The position numbers and the translations under genes were made by a program. Positions 11,461 to 26,236 of a stretch of DNA of 64,000 nucleotides are shown piece after piece. The stretch's first letter is position 1, and each line of letters opens with the position of its first letter. A model generated the notes under the pieces. It did no database searches, was not told the DNA's origin, and saw only the letters and a list, made by a program, of their open reading frames with translations. Source of the stretch: Hirudinaria manillensis (taxonomy: Eukaryota > Annelida > Clitellata > Hirudinida > Hirudinidae); contig CM067527.1 of the NCBI GenBank assembly GCA_034509925.1, forward strand, positions 10,897,501-10,961,500. Reading direction: 5' to 3'.

Positions 11461-14400
11461 CTGAAGGTTGGAAGTTCATTGGAGGTTAAAATGTTTAAAG
11501 CATGGCAAGTAATAGCCATCAAATATTTTTTCTATTTTCTATTCAACAGCACTGCCTATTCTAATGATTGTCAATCAGTATTTATGCCCAAACACTCATG
11601 TATGAGTTGCATATCAATTACATACATTATAACAATGTCAGAAAGGAAGCCACAATATTTCAGGCATCAGAGGCTCATGCCATGAATTTGAATTAACATC
11701 ATATAATTCAACGCGTTCCATTACTGGTATTTACTATTCAAGTGATTTTAAAAGGAGAGTTCGTTCAACCGAAAACTTATATGCATTTCAAAATGTTTGC
11801 AGAGATGACTTAGAAACGTCAAAACACCTCCGCAAACAAAAACTAATGCAATCCAAATAAATACATTTCAAAACTTCCTAACATTTTTTGACTCTTTCAA
11901 GGAAATTATTAAAAAATCGAATCAACAAAAGTCAGAAAAGCAATCCGAAGTTAAATATGGCCGATGGCTTGTTTGGATTTTGTGTGTTTTGCCTAGTCTT
12001 GTTTTGGGCGACAATTATTTCAATTAAATGTATCCACTTTATATTTTTTAATTTAAAAAAAAATATTTTTAAAAATTTTATGACGGCGTGTATGAAATAA
12101 GCCATTCGATTTTTATTTAAAAAAGAGCTTCTCAAAAACTGACTTGACAAGAACCTAAATAAATTGAAGTCTTTCCAGAACATTTGGAAAATATATTATA
12201 GATATTTTTTTAACTTAAGAGTTTAATTGAATGATCATACTGCTGAAGTATTTAAAAGCATTTTGAGGATCGCCGGTTCTTCAGAAGTCCTTGCTATGGT
12301 CCTTTACTGCATGCTCTTTCAGTACATTCCAAAATCAGTAAATCTATAAACGAAGACATTTATCCAATCAGGTTTCATAAATAATTAATAAAATATAAAA
12401 AAAAAACAGCATTCTCAAATAATATCATAAACAAATAAATCAACAATAAAAATAGAAACGTTCCCTCAACGCGATGCATCCTTTGGCATTGGAAAGGTTG
12501 GGAAATAATCAGATGAAGCGTCAGGATTGATGGAGCCTTAAAGACGATGTCAATCCTTTTAATCCGTCAGCGTGGAAACAGCCTCCTCCGCATCTTCCAT
12601 CAGTCTTTGATGAGCGATGGAAAAAGCAGGGGATGAGTAGGAGATGAACACTTTGTCTTCTTTTCATCTTGTCTTGTCGCCGATTTTATCAACCATTTTT
12701 ATCGAATACAAATAAAACATAAATCAAATATAAAATAATATTAAATGTATTATTATTATTATTTTTATTTTTTGTTATCAACAAACATATAATATAATGT
12801 TAAGCTATAACTCTAACAATATAATGGTTTAAATTATAATAATAATCCAGCTCTATAATGAAATAATTGATTTAAAATAATAAATCGTCTTTTCTAAATA
12901 GAGTTATTATTAAAAAAATATTGACCCAAAAAGTTATTAATATCCACAAATTAAAAATAAAGCGATGTGAAGTCACGTGTTATCATTCTTTAGTATCTTC
13001 TGGTATTGATAATTCCGGTATTATATTCTGGTATCAATTCTGGTATTGACCGAACGAACGTAAGTTTCTTCCTTTTTTTTCTCGAATTAATTTTAAATAA
13101 ATTTAATTAGGCTGTTGATGGTGAGCGTTGCATGTTACGGCATTGGAGACGATGCTAATGGTGATTGAACATCTTAATTATTGATTCTTTGTTTAAGAAA
13201 TTTAGGAAAATAACAAAAGATCATTCATCTGTTCGTTCATTCGTTCGTTCGTTCATTCATTCACTCATTCATCTGTTCATTCCTTCATTCATCCTTCCAT
13301 CCATTCATCCATTCACCACTGCAAGTTATTATGAAAATATTTTTATAATTATTTACAAAATTATTACATTCGTTTTGTTTATTACAACCAATTGACCTAC
13401 GAGAAAGGCAGAGGTCTCAAGCAATTAACTCCAATGTTGACATACGAGGTGAATATTCTCATATGAAAAGTGGGACCATAAATGGAACGCTTTTTTCGCA
13501 CTAACTCCCCTCAGAACCAAGAGGATGAGTCATCATCATCATCACCATCATCATCGTCATCATCATCGTCGTCGTCGTCGTCATCAAATGTAGTGTTATG
13601 TCAAGTGTAACTTAAAATTGTAATAGATAGTATGTTATTAACAGAAATTATTCCTAAAATTGTTATTAAACATTTTCATTATATTATCTCTAGTCATTAC
13701 TATTACAAGCGTTAATTAATAATTAATAATTTTTTTACAATAATTATTTTATAATTACCAACAGTAATAAAAATAATCTTTCCAGTCTTGACAGAAATCT
13801 GGTGACAGTATGAAAGTCGATAAAAAATAATTTAAATAATTATTCGATACACTGACTTCGTGCCACGTGATAAAACAACAACCAACTTCATCGGGCCCCC
13901 TGACCTCTGAACTGAGCTCACCAGAAGGGTGAACGACCTGACCTTATAATTATATATAATATTATTATAATAATAATTAATAATTAACAAATTACTTTTT
14001 TTTTTATAAATAAATTTATGGCTTAAAATGAAAAATAACAACATTAACCATTACCGCTACGATGACGACGACGGTCACGTGAACAGTGTAATTATTTAAG
14101 GGAATTATTTTGTGAAATAACACGATATCATCCAATTTTAAACTTCCTCTTTAAATTACGATTTTCCCAAAAAGAACTGAAAAGAGCAAAAGAATAAAAA
14201 TAAAAATAAATAAAATAAAAAATAAGATGAAACGAAGAAAGAGATGAAGAAGAAAAAAAGAATTGAAATGGTCGCCATGGTGACCTGACGAGGGGATTTC
14301 TGTCGTATTAACGACTCTTGTGCTATGACCCTGCATGGTTGGATGGATGGACAAACAGATGAATGAATGATTGAATGATTGAATGAATGAATGAAGGAAT

Positions 14401-16117
14401 GAACGAAAGAACGAAAGAAAGAAGGAATGGATGATATAAGCCTGAATGATCATCGTCATTGACATCGCCATCGTCGTCGTCGTCATCAGCATCACCATCA
14501 TCATCATCATCATCACCGTCATTGTTCTACTAAGTACGTCATATCTTTGGATGATCCCGAAGAATCCTTTAAAGTTTCGTTTTCAATTTCCTTGTTCTAT
14601 TTTTATCGTCCAATCGGCGTCCGGCCTGTCCCTCTGTCCCTCTGTCCACCTCCCCCCCGATGTTTGGCGGGGTCTATAAAAGCACTGACGTGCCGGATGC
14701 CTCACTCCTTTAACCGGCTTTTTTATTCGTCGTCATGGAAACGTTTGTTTTAGAAGCGGAGGAGGTTAGGACTGTGACGTCAGGCGGTTAGGAACGAGTG
14801 AATGAATTCTTAAATGAGATAATTTATTATAATGAGAGATTATTATTATTTATTAATTAATTATTTATTAATTAAAGTTGATTATTTATTAATGAGATTG
14901 AAAGCGAGTCTTTTAAAGTCTTTGAGTCAATAACATTCATTTTTTAGTCATCAAGGGAAAGGTCAATTAAATCGTTATTTATTTTTAATTGTTACAATAT
15001 TAATTTTATTATTTTTTTGCTTAAAATTAAAGTTTGAAATGAAATTGAATTGTTAATTGATTAAAATTAATTAATTGTTAATTAATAAAAAAAATAATAA
15101 ATTAATTAATAAAAAAATAATTAAATTAATTTAAAAATAACTAAACTAATAAAGTGTTTGCAACATTGATTCTTGTTTTTCATTTGTGACAATCAGATCT
15201 GATTGTGATGTTATCATCGTCGTCGTCATCGTCGTAGACGTCATAATGTCATAATGTAGTTTTACTATTTTGAAGTATTGTTATTATAATTCGATTATTT
15301 TTGTTATTATTATTATTATTATTATTATTGTTATTATTATTGTTATTATTATTATTATTATAGACATTATTATTATCATTGGCGGCGTTGTTATTATTAT
15401 TAAAGCTCCTGCCTTTCAATGACAAACAAACTGGGATTTGTTAAGAATTTCAAGAAACTTTTCAAAGGAAAAGAAATGTAAACCCGGATAAAAAACGTGA
15501 TGATGACGACGATGGTGGTGCCAGTGGTGATGATGATGATGATGACGATGGTGATGATGATGATGATAATGACGATAGTAATGATGATGATGGTGACGAT
15601 GATGATGACGATGACGTCGATGTTGACGGAGGAGAAGGTTTATAAAAGAAAATCAGATCTATAATAACATTGCTGACCATTTTGTCCTTCGAAATGGAAT
15701 TATTGATTAATTAATGTTAATTAATATTTTAAAAAAAAATTAATTTGTGTAACAAGAATTTATTCAGACTGATCTAAGAGACGTGATAGGATGATTACCG
15801 CAAAAAATAATAATAAATAAATAAATAAAAAACCCCAAAAACTGATTAAAGAATAAAAAAAAAGAAAAACTGAAATGAATTTACAGTCAACAATTGATAT
15901 GAAATTTATAATTAACAACTGGTTATCATAACACGATAAGCGTGCATGGAAACTGGGACAACAAGAGCAACAAGAGCAACAACAACGGTAACATAAAACA
16001 AAAGCTCATAAATAATTCTAAAGAAGGGGATAACTACAAAATCAAGTACATGACGACTGAACACATATTGAACACGCCGGAATGGACTCGAGATTTCCAG
16101 CAATAAACCTCTGAATT
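11461..16117. other. Intergenic region between KHDC4 and the GPCR
   Basis: These two genes are transcribed divergently. The stretch should contain the KHDC4 start exon and promoter, and the GPCR 5' region. I see AT-rich sequence (12700-13000, 13600-14050, 14800-15150), an ATTC/GTTC array at 13222-13318, a TCA/TCG array at 13535-13585, GAAT repeats at 14350-14430, a TTA array at 15299-15400 and a GAT/GAC array at 15497-15630. No protein-like open frame is visible. Confidence 0.6.
14675..14680 (+). promoter_or_regulatory. TATA-box candidate upstream of the GPCR
   Basis: TATAAAAG sits in a locally GC-richer patch (GGCGGGGTCTATAAAAGC) and is followed by TGACG, a CRE half-site. It lies about 1.4 kb upstream of the GPCR start codon, so use by that gene would need a long or spliced 5' UTR. 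Confidence 0.3.
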
Positions 16118-16743
16118 ATGGACCTATCGACAACAAGTTTTCTGCATCCCACCCATCATCATCATCATCATCATCAACAACAACAGCAACATCATCATTA
16201 TCAAGAGCAGCAACAACAAAGCATCGACCCGTGGTCCGACCTTTTGAACGCCACGGGCACGCCCCTGACACCACAGGTGCGAAACATCTACCTGGCTTTG
16301 ATCGAAATCACGGTGCAAAGCCTCATCTTCCTCGTCGCAGTCGTCGGCAACGCGAGGGTGGCCGTGCTTCTCCATCGGTCGAGGACCGTGGCTGCAGGAC
16401 CGACCAGAGCGGCCAGGAACGACTCCGAGAGGGAGTCCGTGGTGAGGATGGACGGACAGCCGGAGGAGAAGAAGGCGACGACGACGACGACGAAGAGGAA
16501 GAAGAAGATGACGAGACTCTCTAGGATGAACTACATGATGGCCCATCTCACCGCTGCAGATCTCTTCGTGGCCTTCTTTAACGTCCTACCCCAGGTCAGC
16601 CTTAGGGCATCATCATCATCATCGTCATCATCATCGTAATTGCAATCGTCGTCGTCGTCTTCTTCTTCATCGTCATTACCATACACTTCATCATCATCGG
16701 CAAAATCGTCAACATAATATGAATCATAATATCGATATCATCG

Positions 16744-16785
<42 letters not shown>

Positions 16786-19492
16786 CCACCATAATCATTA
16801 TCATCACCGTCGCCATCGTATTTGTCGAAATTGTTGTAAACACGTTACTAGGGAAAGTTGGAGTTTAGTTGTCAACGGACATTGTTTTAAATTCTTTTTT
16901 TTTTTGGGACTCGACATTTGCATGTTTCAAGTTGATTCACATGGTTTTTAGCTTTTCAAGTTACAGTTGTTGTGTTGTTGTTGTTGTTGTTGCTGCTGCT
17001 AATGATGATGATGATGATGATGAGATGATGATGAGGAGGAGGAGGAGGATGTTTCTGATGTTGTTGTTGTCGAGCTTGTTGAATGTGACAGTAAGGTTGT
17101 TGGAAAGATAAATACTGGCCAGGCCAGTCTAAAATTGTGAATCAACAAAACATCATCATAACCATAACCATCATCATCATCATCGTCGGCATCGTCATCA
17201 TAATCCTAATCATTGTCATCATCATCAAGTCAATATTCGTCTCCATGTCCTGGTTTGATGGGCTCTTAAAGCTCAACCATGTTTTAAGTTCAAGATGATA
17301 ATAAATAAAAAATATATGTCATAAATAACTGAATAAATAAAATTCTAATTGATGATTAATTAATTATAAATTAATTAATAATTGATTTAATTGTAAATAA
17401 TTAAATCTTCGTTTGTAATAAACCAGTAATGAATAAACTTAACATTATGATTATAATAAATAATTATAATCTCATATTAATTATTCTAATGATTTCTCCC
17501 AGTAAATCGTCATTAATAACTGATGATGACGACGACGACGATGATGATGGTGGTGATGATGATGATGATGATGATAATGCAGGCATTCTTAGTTGAAATG
17601 TCATAGTGTCACGCAATGCCTTGGATGTCAACGTTGGACACGAGATTTCAATCAAACCAAGCAAAACCTTTGACAAAAAAAGTCAATCAGAAGTCAATCA
17701 AGCATTCGATTGAAATGATGATTGATGGGTTGATGTTCCATCGATTGGTTGAATCGCCATCTTGATTCATGTCAAGCCTGAGTCAACTTCGAGTCCTTAT
17801 TAGTTTTGGATTTTTTTGGTTTACATATTATAGTCATATTAAATATTTATTCATTTAATATATTATATTAATATTTATTCCTTTATTATATTATAGTAAC
17901 ATTTATTTATTTATTATATTATAGTGATATCTATTATTTTATTATATTATAGTCATATTCAATCATTTACTATATTATATTAATATTTATTCATTTATTA
18001 TAATATGGTAATATTTATTAAGTTATTATATTATAGCAATATTTATTAATTTATTATATTATAGTCATATTCAATCATTTATTATATTATAATAATGTTT
18101 ATTAATTTATTATATTATAGTAATATTTATTAATTTATTAGAAAAATATTTATTTATATTAAAAATATTTCAGTTTGGAAACGAAATGGCAATTTATTCC
18201 AGCACTCGTTTTGGACATTTTTTTGATTCATTTTTGAGAAAAGATTTGGAAATGTTTGTGAGTGGAAGATAAGACATTCATGTTTCAGAGGTTGTCGGTG
18301 ATGATAATTAGTTCGAATGATGATGATGACGACGACGATGATGATGACGACGACGGCGATGATGATGATGATGACGATGATGATGGTGACGGCGATGACG
18401 ATGATGAGGAGTTTTATGGTTTCGGTATTGATGATGATACCGGCGATGATGACAATCCCCAAGGATGGAGATCCAGCGAAGCAAAGGAAATCAGATATGG
18501 CCACCAAGATCCATGTGATCCTGAATATTTTTTACGCACTTTTACGCAATAATATCGCGATTTAATTGTCACCATATTTTCCTTTAATTATTACAATAAT
18601 AACTTTAATTATTATTATTATTATTAATGTGGCTGTAATATTAATAACAATTAATTATAATATAATAATTACATATTACATTTTATAATGATAATAATAT
18701 TTATTAACAACAACAACAACAACAACAAACAACAACAAAACTCCTGACTTGAAATCCTTTTTGGTGGACATTCAGGCAAATTGGTCCTTCACGGTCTGCT
18801 GGATGCGAAATCCTCAAAACGTACTTACGTCATCATCTTCATCAACGTCATCGTCGTAGTCGTCATCTTCATCAACGTCATCGTCGTAGTCATCATCACT
18901 ATCATCATCACTATCGTCGTCATGGTCACCATCGTCACTACTTCTCTTCAAGGAGAGCCATCTGTCGAAACTTCATCCAAATTTGGAACATCTCGAAATG
19001 TTAAACATTCAAAAAGTTCATGAAATGTTAATAAGATTAAATTAAAAACAAGCAGTGGCAAAAAATAATTAATCATTTAATCAATAAATAGATTAATTAA
19101 TCATTTAATTAATAAATAAATAAATTAATTAATTAATCGATCAATTACTTCGCATGTTGATTGCATGGCGAAGGAAGTGGGAAAATCATAATCGTGGAAA
19201 TATATTTATTGGTCTCAGAAATTGAGTCATTTATTTTTTACAATTTATTTTTAAATCTCCAGTAAATATTATTTGCGATATTAACAGGAATTATTATTAT
19301 TATTATTAGTATTATTATCGATGATGATGATGATGAGGAGGAGGAGGAGTAGGAAGATGATTATGATGATGAAACCACGACGTCCTCGAAGATATTTTTG
19401 GCATAAAATGACTTCATTCTATTTTGTACTCATTTTAAAGATTAAAGACATTTTTTGGAAATGTGGGAACGTTTGCTGTTTTGTTGATCGAT

Positions 19493-19528
<36 letters not shown>

Positions 19529-19545
19529 GTTATTATTATTATTGA

Positions 19546-19585
<40 letters not shown>

Positions 19586-19595
19586 GTTATTATTA

Positions 19596-19635
<40 letters not shown>

Positions 19636-20714
19636 ATTATTAATTTTAAATAATTTATAATATTTATTACAAAAAATGCGGCATCAGTTGATATTTTACT
19701 TGATATAGTAAAATTTAATATTACAAATTGATATTTTTACTTAAAAAAAGGTTATATGATATCCAACTTTATACTTTACAACCTTAATAATAAATAATAG
19801 ATTTTTTAATTTAAAAAAGAATTATTTCTAAAGGAAAAATCCAATATTGGCTAATTATTCAAGCAACATAGAATGGAAATTTCCATAAAATTGGAAAATA
19901 ATGATTGATGTCCTATTGATTTAACCCTCATCTTAGCTTTTAATGCCAGAGAGTTGGCTGAGTGCAAGTCTTTTAAACCCTGCACTCTGATTGGTTAATG
20001 CTTCACATCCGGGTCAAGCCGGTGCCTATCATTATCATCGTTACCACCACCGACATATCTTTTTTTTTTACGAGAAAAATTAATTTTAAACTCAACCGGA
20101 ATGTCTAAATTATTTAAATTATTAATATTATTTTGTTGATATTCCTCGGTAATAAGAGAAAGTTGGAATTGGAGTTTTTCTCAGAATTCCCGGATGTTAC
20201 TAACAACTGACCCACGGTTTCACATTATCGCCACCGGATGCTGTTTTTGACGACGACGAAGACGACGAAGATGTGGTTGTTATTACGGATTCAACCATAA
20301 TTCCTTCGAACATTCAATAGCAGTATAATAATACTTAATTAATTGATTACTTAACTAACGGAAATGATGATGATGATGATGATGACGATGACGTCATCGC
20401 TGTTAACAGAACCACGGTAGCGATGATAATGATGACGTCACTATCATCAATGGTGGGCACCGATTAAATCTGAGTAGAATTTGAAATTCCCGCCACCTCG
20501 TTGCAATTCCGATGACGACTTCCGGTCTGATTTAGAGCAATCAGGTCAAACGACTCGCGCCTTCAATTGGTCGTGCTATAAATAGCTCCTGATGATACAA
20601 ACAACTCACGGTGCCTTTTCTTGAGATTGTAATTAAGACTTTATTTTGACATTTGATTGAGTAAAAGAGACATTATGGAAGTCACCATCGTCGTCGTCGT
20701 CATCGTAGCCGTTA

Positions 20715-20761
<47 letters not shown>

Positions 20762-20779
20762 TATTACTATTACTATTAC

Positions 20780-20818
<39 letters not shown>

Positions 20819-21205
20819 CGTCATCATCGAAGTCATTATTTATTATAAAAAATTTTTAAATATATTTAAAAAATTTATTATTTTATTATATAAAAAATTA
20901 TTTCATGATCGGCGCATCACTCTTCAAAGTTTACATCTCCAGCTGTCAACAGGATTCTTTCAACGACGTGTATTCTTCATCCTTTTCACGGCCAGGTCAA
21001 AAGTTGAAGGCCATTATGATGATGATGACGATGAAGATGAGGAGGATGAAGATGACGATGATGATGATGACGATGATGATGAGGAGGATGAAGATGAGAG
21101 TATATTAGTGATGGCTGTGGAATAAAAATAAATGAAATGAAACATTATTCTACCGAGGCGACATGTCTCTTTTCTTGTTTATAATTACATGATTTCATGC
21201 TCATA

Positions 21206-21294
<89 letters not shown>

Positions 21295-24002
21295 ATTATT
21301 ATTGTTGTTGTTGTTGTTGTTATTGCCTTAATTAACCTCGGCTTCATCACCGTCATCGTCATGGTCACAATTACCGGAACTTCTTAAGATGATCGATGAC
21401 AGTAATAAGAGGATGCATTGTTTTCTTGGCAGGAGATGATGACGACGACGATGCCATAGATGATAGAGATGGTGGTGATGATGATGACGACGATGACGTC
21501 ACAAGAGGAGGAGGAGGAAGCAGATGGAGGGTTTGATTGGGGTGACCGGTTTAACTGCCGGTCTGGCCCCTAGTACCCTGCAGTTAGTTTTTAAAACTTC
21601 CTCCTTCTTTACGATCCACCCATCCTCATAAAACATCAAACATCCACCACGGCTTCAGAGCTGACCGGCGGACATCTGTGCCTTGTCTAGTCCATGTGTT
21701 AACACTGGAATGCCGGTGTCTATAGTAGTAACAAGACATTGATGATGATGATGATGGTTGCGATGATGACGACGATGATGATCATCACGGTGATCGTAAG
21801 GTGTGATAGTGACTACTGTCGGTGATGACATTTCGTTGATGAAAGTGGTGGTGATGATAGTAGTACTTGTGACAGGTCGCTAGACTTTTCGCACCGTTGG
21901 GTCTCAAAGGTCGACATCGTGTTAAGCATTGTTGACCTCGAAACTACAATAAAAACAAAAACAACAACAATAACAGAGAAAAAAATAAATATTTTAAAAT
22001 TAAAAAATTTTTTTCATGAATTTCAGTGAAGGTGTGCGTCGTGTTGATTAAAATGTCCTTCTTCCAGTGGGAAATGTTTGTCGGAGATGGAGAAAAGTAA
22101 AATAAAATAAAATAAAATAATATAAAATGGTATTCAAAATGCAAATAACTGTTTCAGTAAATAAATCGAAAGTAACTCATTTGATAGATTAACATTGAAA
22201 TATAAAATAAATTTAATAATTAAATTTAAATTTAAAAAAAACTACATAAATTAAAGTTTAGCAATAATGAAATACAATATTTCAAAAATATATTTGAATT
22301 AAAAAAAAAACAAAACGCATCCTCCCTATTGTTATCGACGTCTGCAATTTCCGTGCGCTGAAACTTGGAACTATTTACATCCGTTGCCAATGGTGACGGA
22401 TGACGCAGTCGATTATGGACAGCTGAATAGACAATCTGTTGACCAATCAGATATCCGAGTTCATGAATAATTAATTTTCATGCTCAAATGTATTTAAAAA
22501 TGGTAGCGGGAATTTTATTTACAACTTGAAATCACTTTAAAAGATAATTAAAAGTGAAACTCAAACTTAAATTATTTGCTTTGGTTATGAATTTCGAATT
22601 TTGTATCACAAAGTCATGGATATTATTGAATACATATATTAATTATAAATTTAAACGAAATTACCGGATTAATTTTTAAAGATAAATCATTTTATGAAAT
22701 TTTATTCATTAAAATTATTTTAAGAAAATAAAATAATTTTTTAATCACTCGACCATTTAAATCATGATTTCAGCTCATTTGGGACATCACCGAGAAATTC
22801 CGAGGCAATGACGTCATATGTAGGTCAGTGACCTACTTGCAGCTGGTTGCCATGTACGCCTCGTCCTATGTTTTGGTGGCCACTGGACTCGACCGACACA
22901 GCGCCATCTGCCGACCTTTGAACTCAATAACCTGGTCAGCTAGAAGGTCGAACAAGATACATCTTAAATAATTAAATAATTATAATATAAAAATATAATT
23001 ATAAACATGTATAATTATTATATTATATCATTTTATATTATATTATTATTATTGTATTATATATTATTGTATTATATTTTTTATATTATAATGTTATTAT
23101 TATTATCCCTTCATATATTATATATTTAATTGAAATAATAACAATAATTATTATTTTTATTATTATGTTTTTATATAACATTATTATTAAAATAATGTGT
23201 CTGCGCAATTACCATCGAAATCCATTTCCAGTTAGGACCGTCGGAATCTAATTAAGCAACGCCAAGACATTTGCACCCGAATGACCTCGAAGGTCAACGA
23301 TCACGTGACGCTTTGACCTTCGACACGACGAAGCTTTCGACTGATATCTTGGTGTTTTTTTTTATTGTTATCTTTGAGGCTTAAGTGGGGGTAAGACATT
23401 AGCACATTAAACGGAGTGATGGACAGATGGATGGATGAATAGACGGATGGATGAATGAATAGACGGATGGATGGATGAATAGACGGATGGATGGATAGAC
23501 GGATGGATAAATGGGTGAATGAATCAACGGATGAATGGATGGATCTAATGGAAGAATGTAAAATAATTAAACGGAGTGATGGACGGACAGCTGGATGAAT
23601 GGATGGATGGATGGATGTAATGGAATAATGTACGAGTGAATAGTTTGTGGGTTGGATGAATGGAACGACTGTTGGATGGATGGATGGATGGTTCTCTGGG
23701 TGGATAGGTGGACAGACTGTTTGGCAAAAGAATGGTCGTGTAAATGGCTGACTGGATTGGTGGGTGGAGGAATAAAAGAAGTGGACGAATGGCTGGCTAA
23801 ATTGGTTGGGCTGATGGTTGCTGGGTTTCTCAATGGAAATGGAGTGGGTAGGATGTGATGTTGTGTCGCTGTGTGTACTAGGATGACCTGGTCGGACGAT
23901 TGAGTGGCTGAGGGCTTGAAATGCTTTGGTTGAATGATTGATTGGTTGATTGATTAGTCGGTTGGTTAGTTGATTGGCTGATTGATTGATTTATTTACTT
24001 AC

Positions 24003-24036
<34 letters not shown>

Positions 24037-25428
24037 ATTGATTGATTCATTGATTCATTGATTGATTGATTGATTGATTGATTTATTTATTTATTTATTC
24101 AACGACAAACAACAAACGGTTCTTACTTTTTATTTAATTGGGAAAATTATGATTTAATTATCTGATGAGTCATTACATGTTCTTCTTGTGGTGTCAATAA
24201 AAATTAACCAATTTGAAAATGAACATCTATTATTATTATTATTATTATTATTATTATCATTCATACTTCCGTGGTCAACTTTTAGGATTTCCTCTGAAAT
24301 TTATTTATAAACCATTTTGAAATATATTTATAAATCATTTTAAAATGTATTTATAAATCATTTTTTAAATTTATTTTTAAACCATTTTAAAACTTATTTA
24401 TAAACAATTTTAAAATTTATTTTTAAACCATTTTATTTAAACCATTTTGAAATTTATTTAGGAAACCAATGTCACTCGTCATCACCGTCTCCATGGTAAC
24501 ACAATAACCGGAGGACTGTAATTAAATTTCCACCCCATTATTGAATTACGATGATAATTATTTGCATAATTTATTCAATACATATTCATTATATATTATA
24601 TGTAGATAACATTTATTATGTTGATGCTATTATTGTTATCGTTACACAATTTTGTTTGTGTACAACATGGATCCATGTGATAAGAATACTTAAAGGTTGT
24701 AATAATTGTTAGTATATTAAATTATTAAATTATTTTAAATTTGTTATAAAGACGAAATCTCAGCTTGGAATATGATGAATTTAAACAATTAAATTAGAAT
24801 TTTTTTTAATTTCCGATATGTTATTTAAAGAAAACAAATTCAATTTCATGTGCGCTTTTTATGGTTTTTAAGAAAAAAATATTTTTAATTAAAACATCCG
24901 GCGGCCATTTTGTCAACAACTTCCTGTTTATGCGTCACAGTTTTTCTGTTTCATTCTGTTTTAGTGGCGCTCTGAGAATTTCATCGAACCCTGTTCTTTC
25001 TATTTCACCTCGAATTATAAGAATATTTATGTTATTTTATTTTTAAACGTAATAATTAAATTTCCTATTCAATAATGATTTAATGAAATTGTTTTCTAAA
25101 ACATCAATATTAACTCTGATCGAATATTTTGTAATATTTGGAAATTTAAAATAATTGTGAATTTTTAAGAAATTAAAATAATTTTGAAAATTAAAAAGAG
25201 TCTTTATTAATAAAATTGATAAAACTCCGTCAAGAAACAAACGTTGTTTGCAATAAGTATTTATAAATACAAATAAATAACTATTTATAATTATAAATGC
25301 AATAATAATGATAATATAATTAATATCATATACATAGCTTCGGAATTATAATATAGTTTTAATCACAATATTTCTACTCATAATAACTATTAGGTAGCAT
25401 TATTATATTACATTAAAATTTTTTATTA

Positions 25429-25461
<33 letters not shown>

Positions 25462-26204
25462 AATATCATCATCTTTAACATTTAATTGCTCCTAATTTAA
25501 CTGCAGATCAAAGATTCTAATCTCGGCAGCCTGGTTGTTGGCCTTTGTTTTTGGAATTCCTCAGGTGTTCATCTTCTCGTACAGGTGGGACCAGAGTGGG
25601 TCACTCAACTGTTGGGCGGTCTTTCAGCCCCCGTGGACCATGAGGGTCAGTCGGTGCATATATTATAATAATAAATAATTATTAAATAATAACAAAAAAC
25701 ATTTTGTTCATAACGTTAAAAAAGTTTTTTTAATCAGTTATTCGATTCAATTTTCTGGCGAGGAGTTTTGGTTGGCGATTGGTTGGCTTGATTGATGTTG
25801 ATTGATTTGATTGATGTCCGTGATTGATGTTTCAGCTGTCAATTGATGACAATGATTGAAGTTGTCGTTGATGCCAAGCATAAATTTATTCCAGTTGGGA
25901 TTTCATGGAGCCACTCAGTTTATAAATGACCTTTCGATGACCCCGTAACCCCTTGGACCTCCCCACCTTCATTCATTCATGTGATTGTCTTCTTTCAAAC
26001 ATCCATCCATCCATCCATCCATCCATCCATCCATCCATCCATTCATCCGTCCATCCATCCGTCCGTCCGTCCATCCATCCATCCGTCCATCCATCCATCC
26101 ATCCATCCATTCATCCGTCCATCCATCCGTCCGTCCGTCCATCCATCCATCCGTCCGTCCGTCCATCCATCCATCCATCCATCCATCCATCCATTCTCTC
26201 TTCT

Positions 26205-26236
<32 letters not shown>

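Larger units (their letters stand above)
16595..22773. other. GPCR intron 1, repeat-saturated
   Basis: A 6.2-kb intron. It contains TCA/TCG arrays (16601-16850, 17160-17225, 18840-18935), GAT/GAC arrays (17000-17050, 17521-17578, 18317-18410, 20363-20392, 21010-21100, 21430-21500, 21740-21785) and TTA arrays (19493-19632, 20717-20820, 21208-21297). An AT-rich minisatellite lies at 17826-18140. Open frames inside it are repeat read-through. Confidence 0.85.

Noticed and set aside
12555..12615. Minus-strand ATG GAA GAT GCG frame as a possible KHDC4 start exon
   Set aside because: Runs into a stop after 13 codons with no donor in suitable phase.
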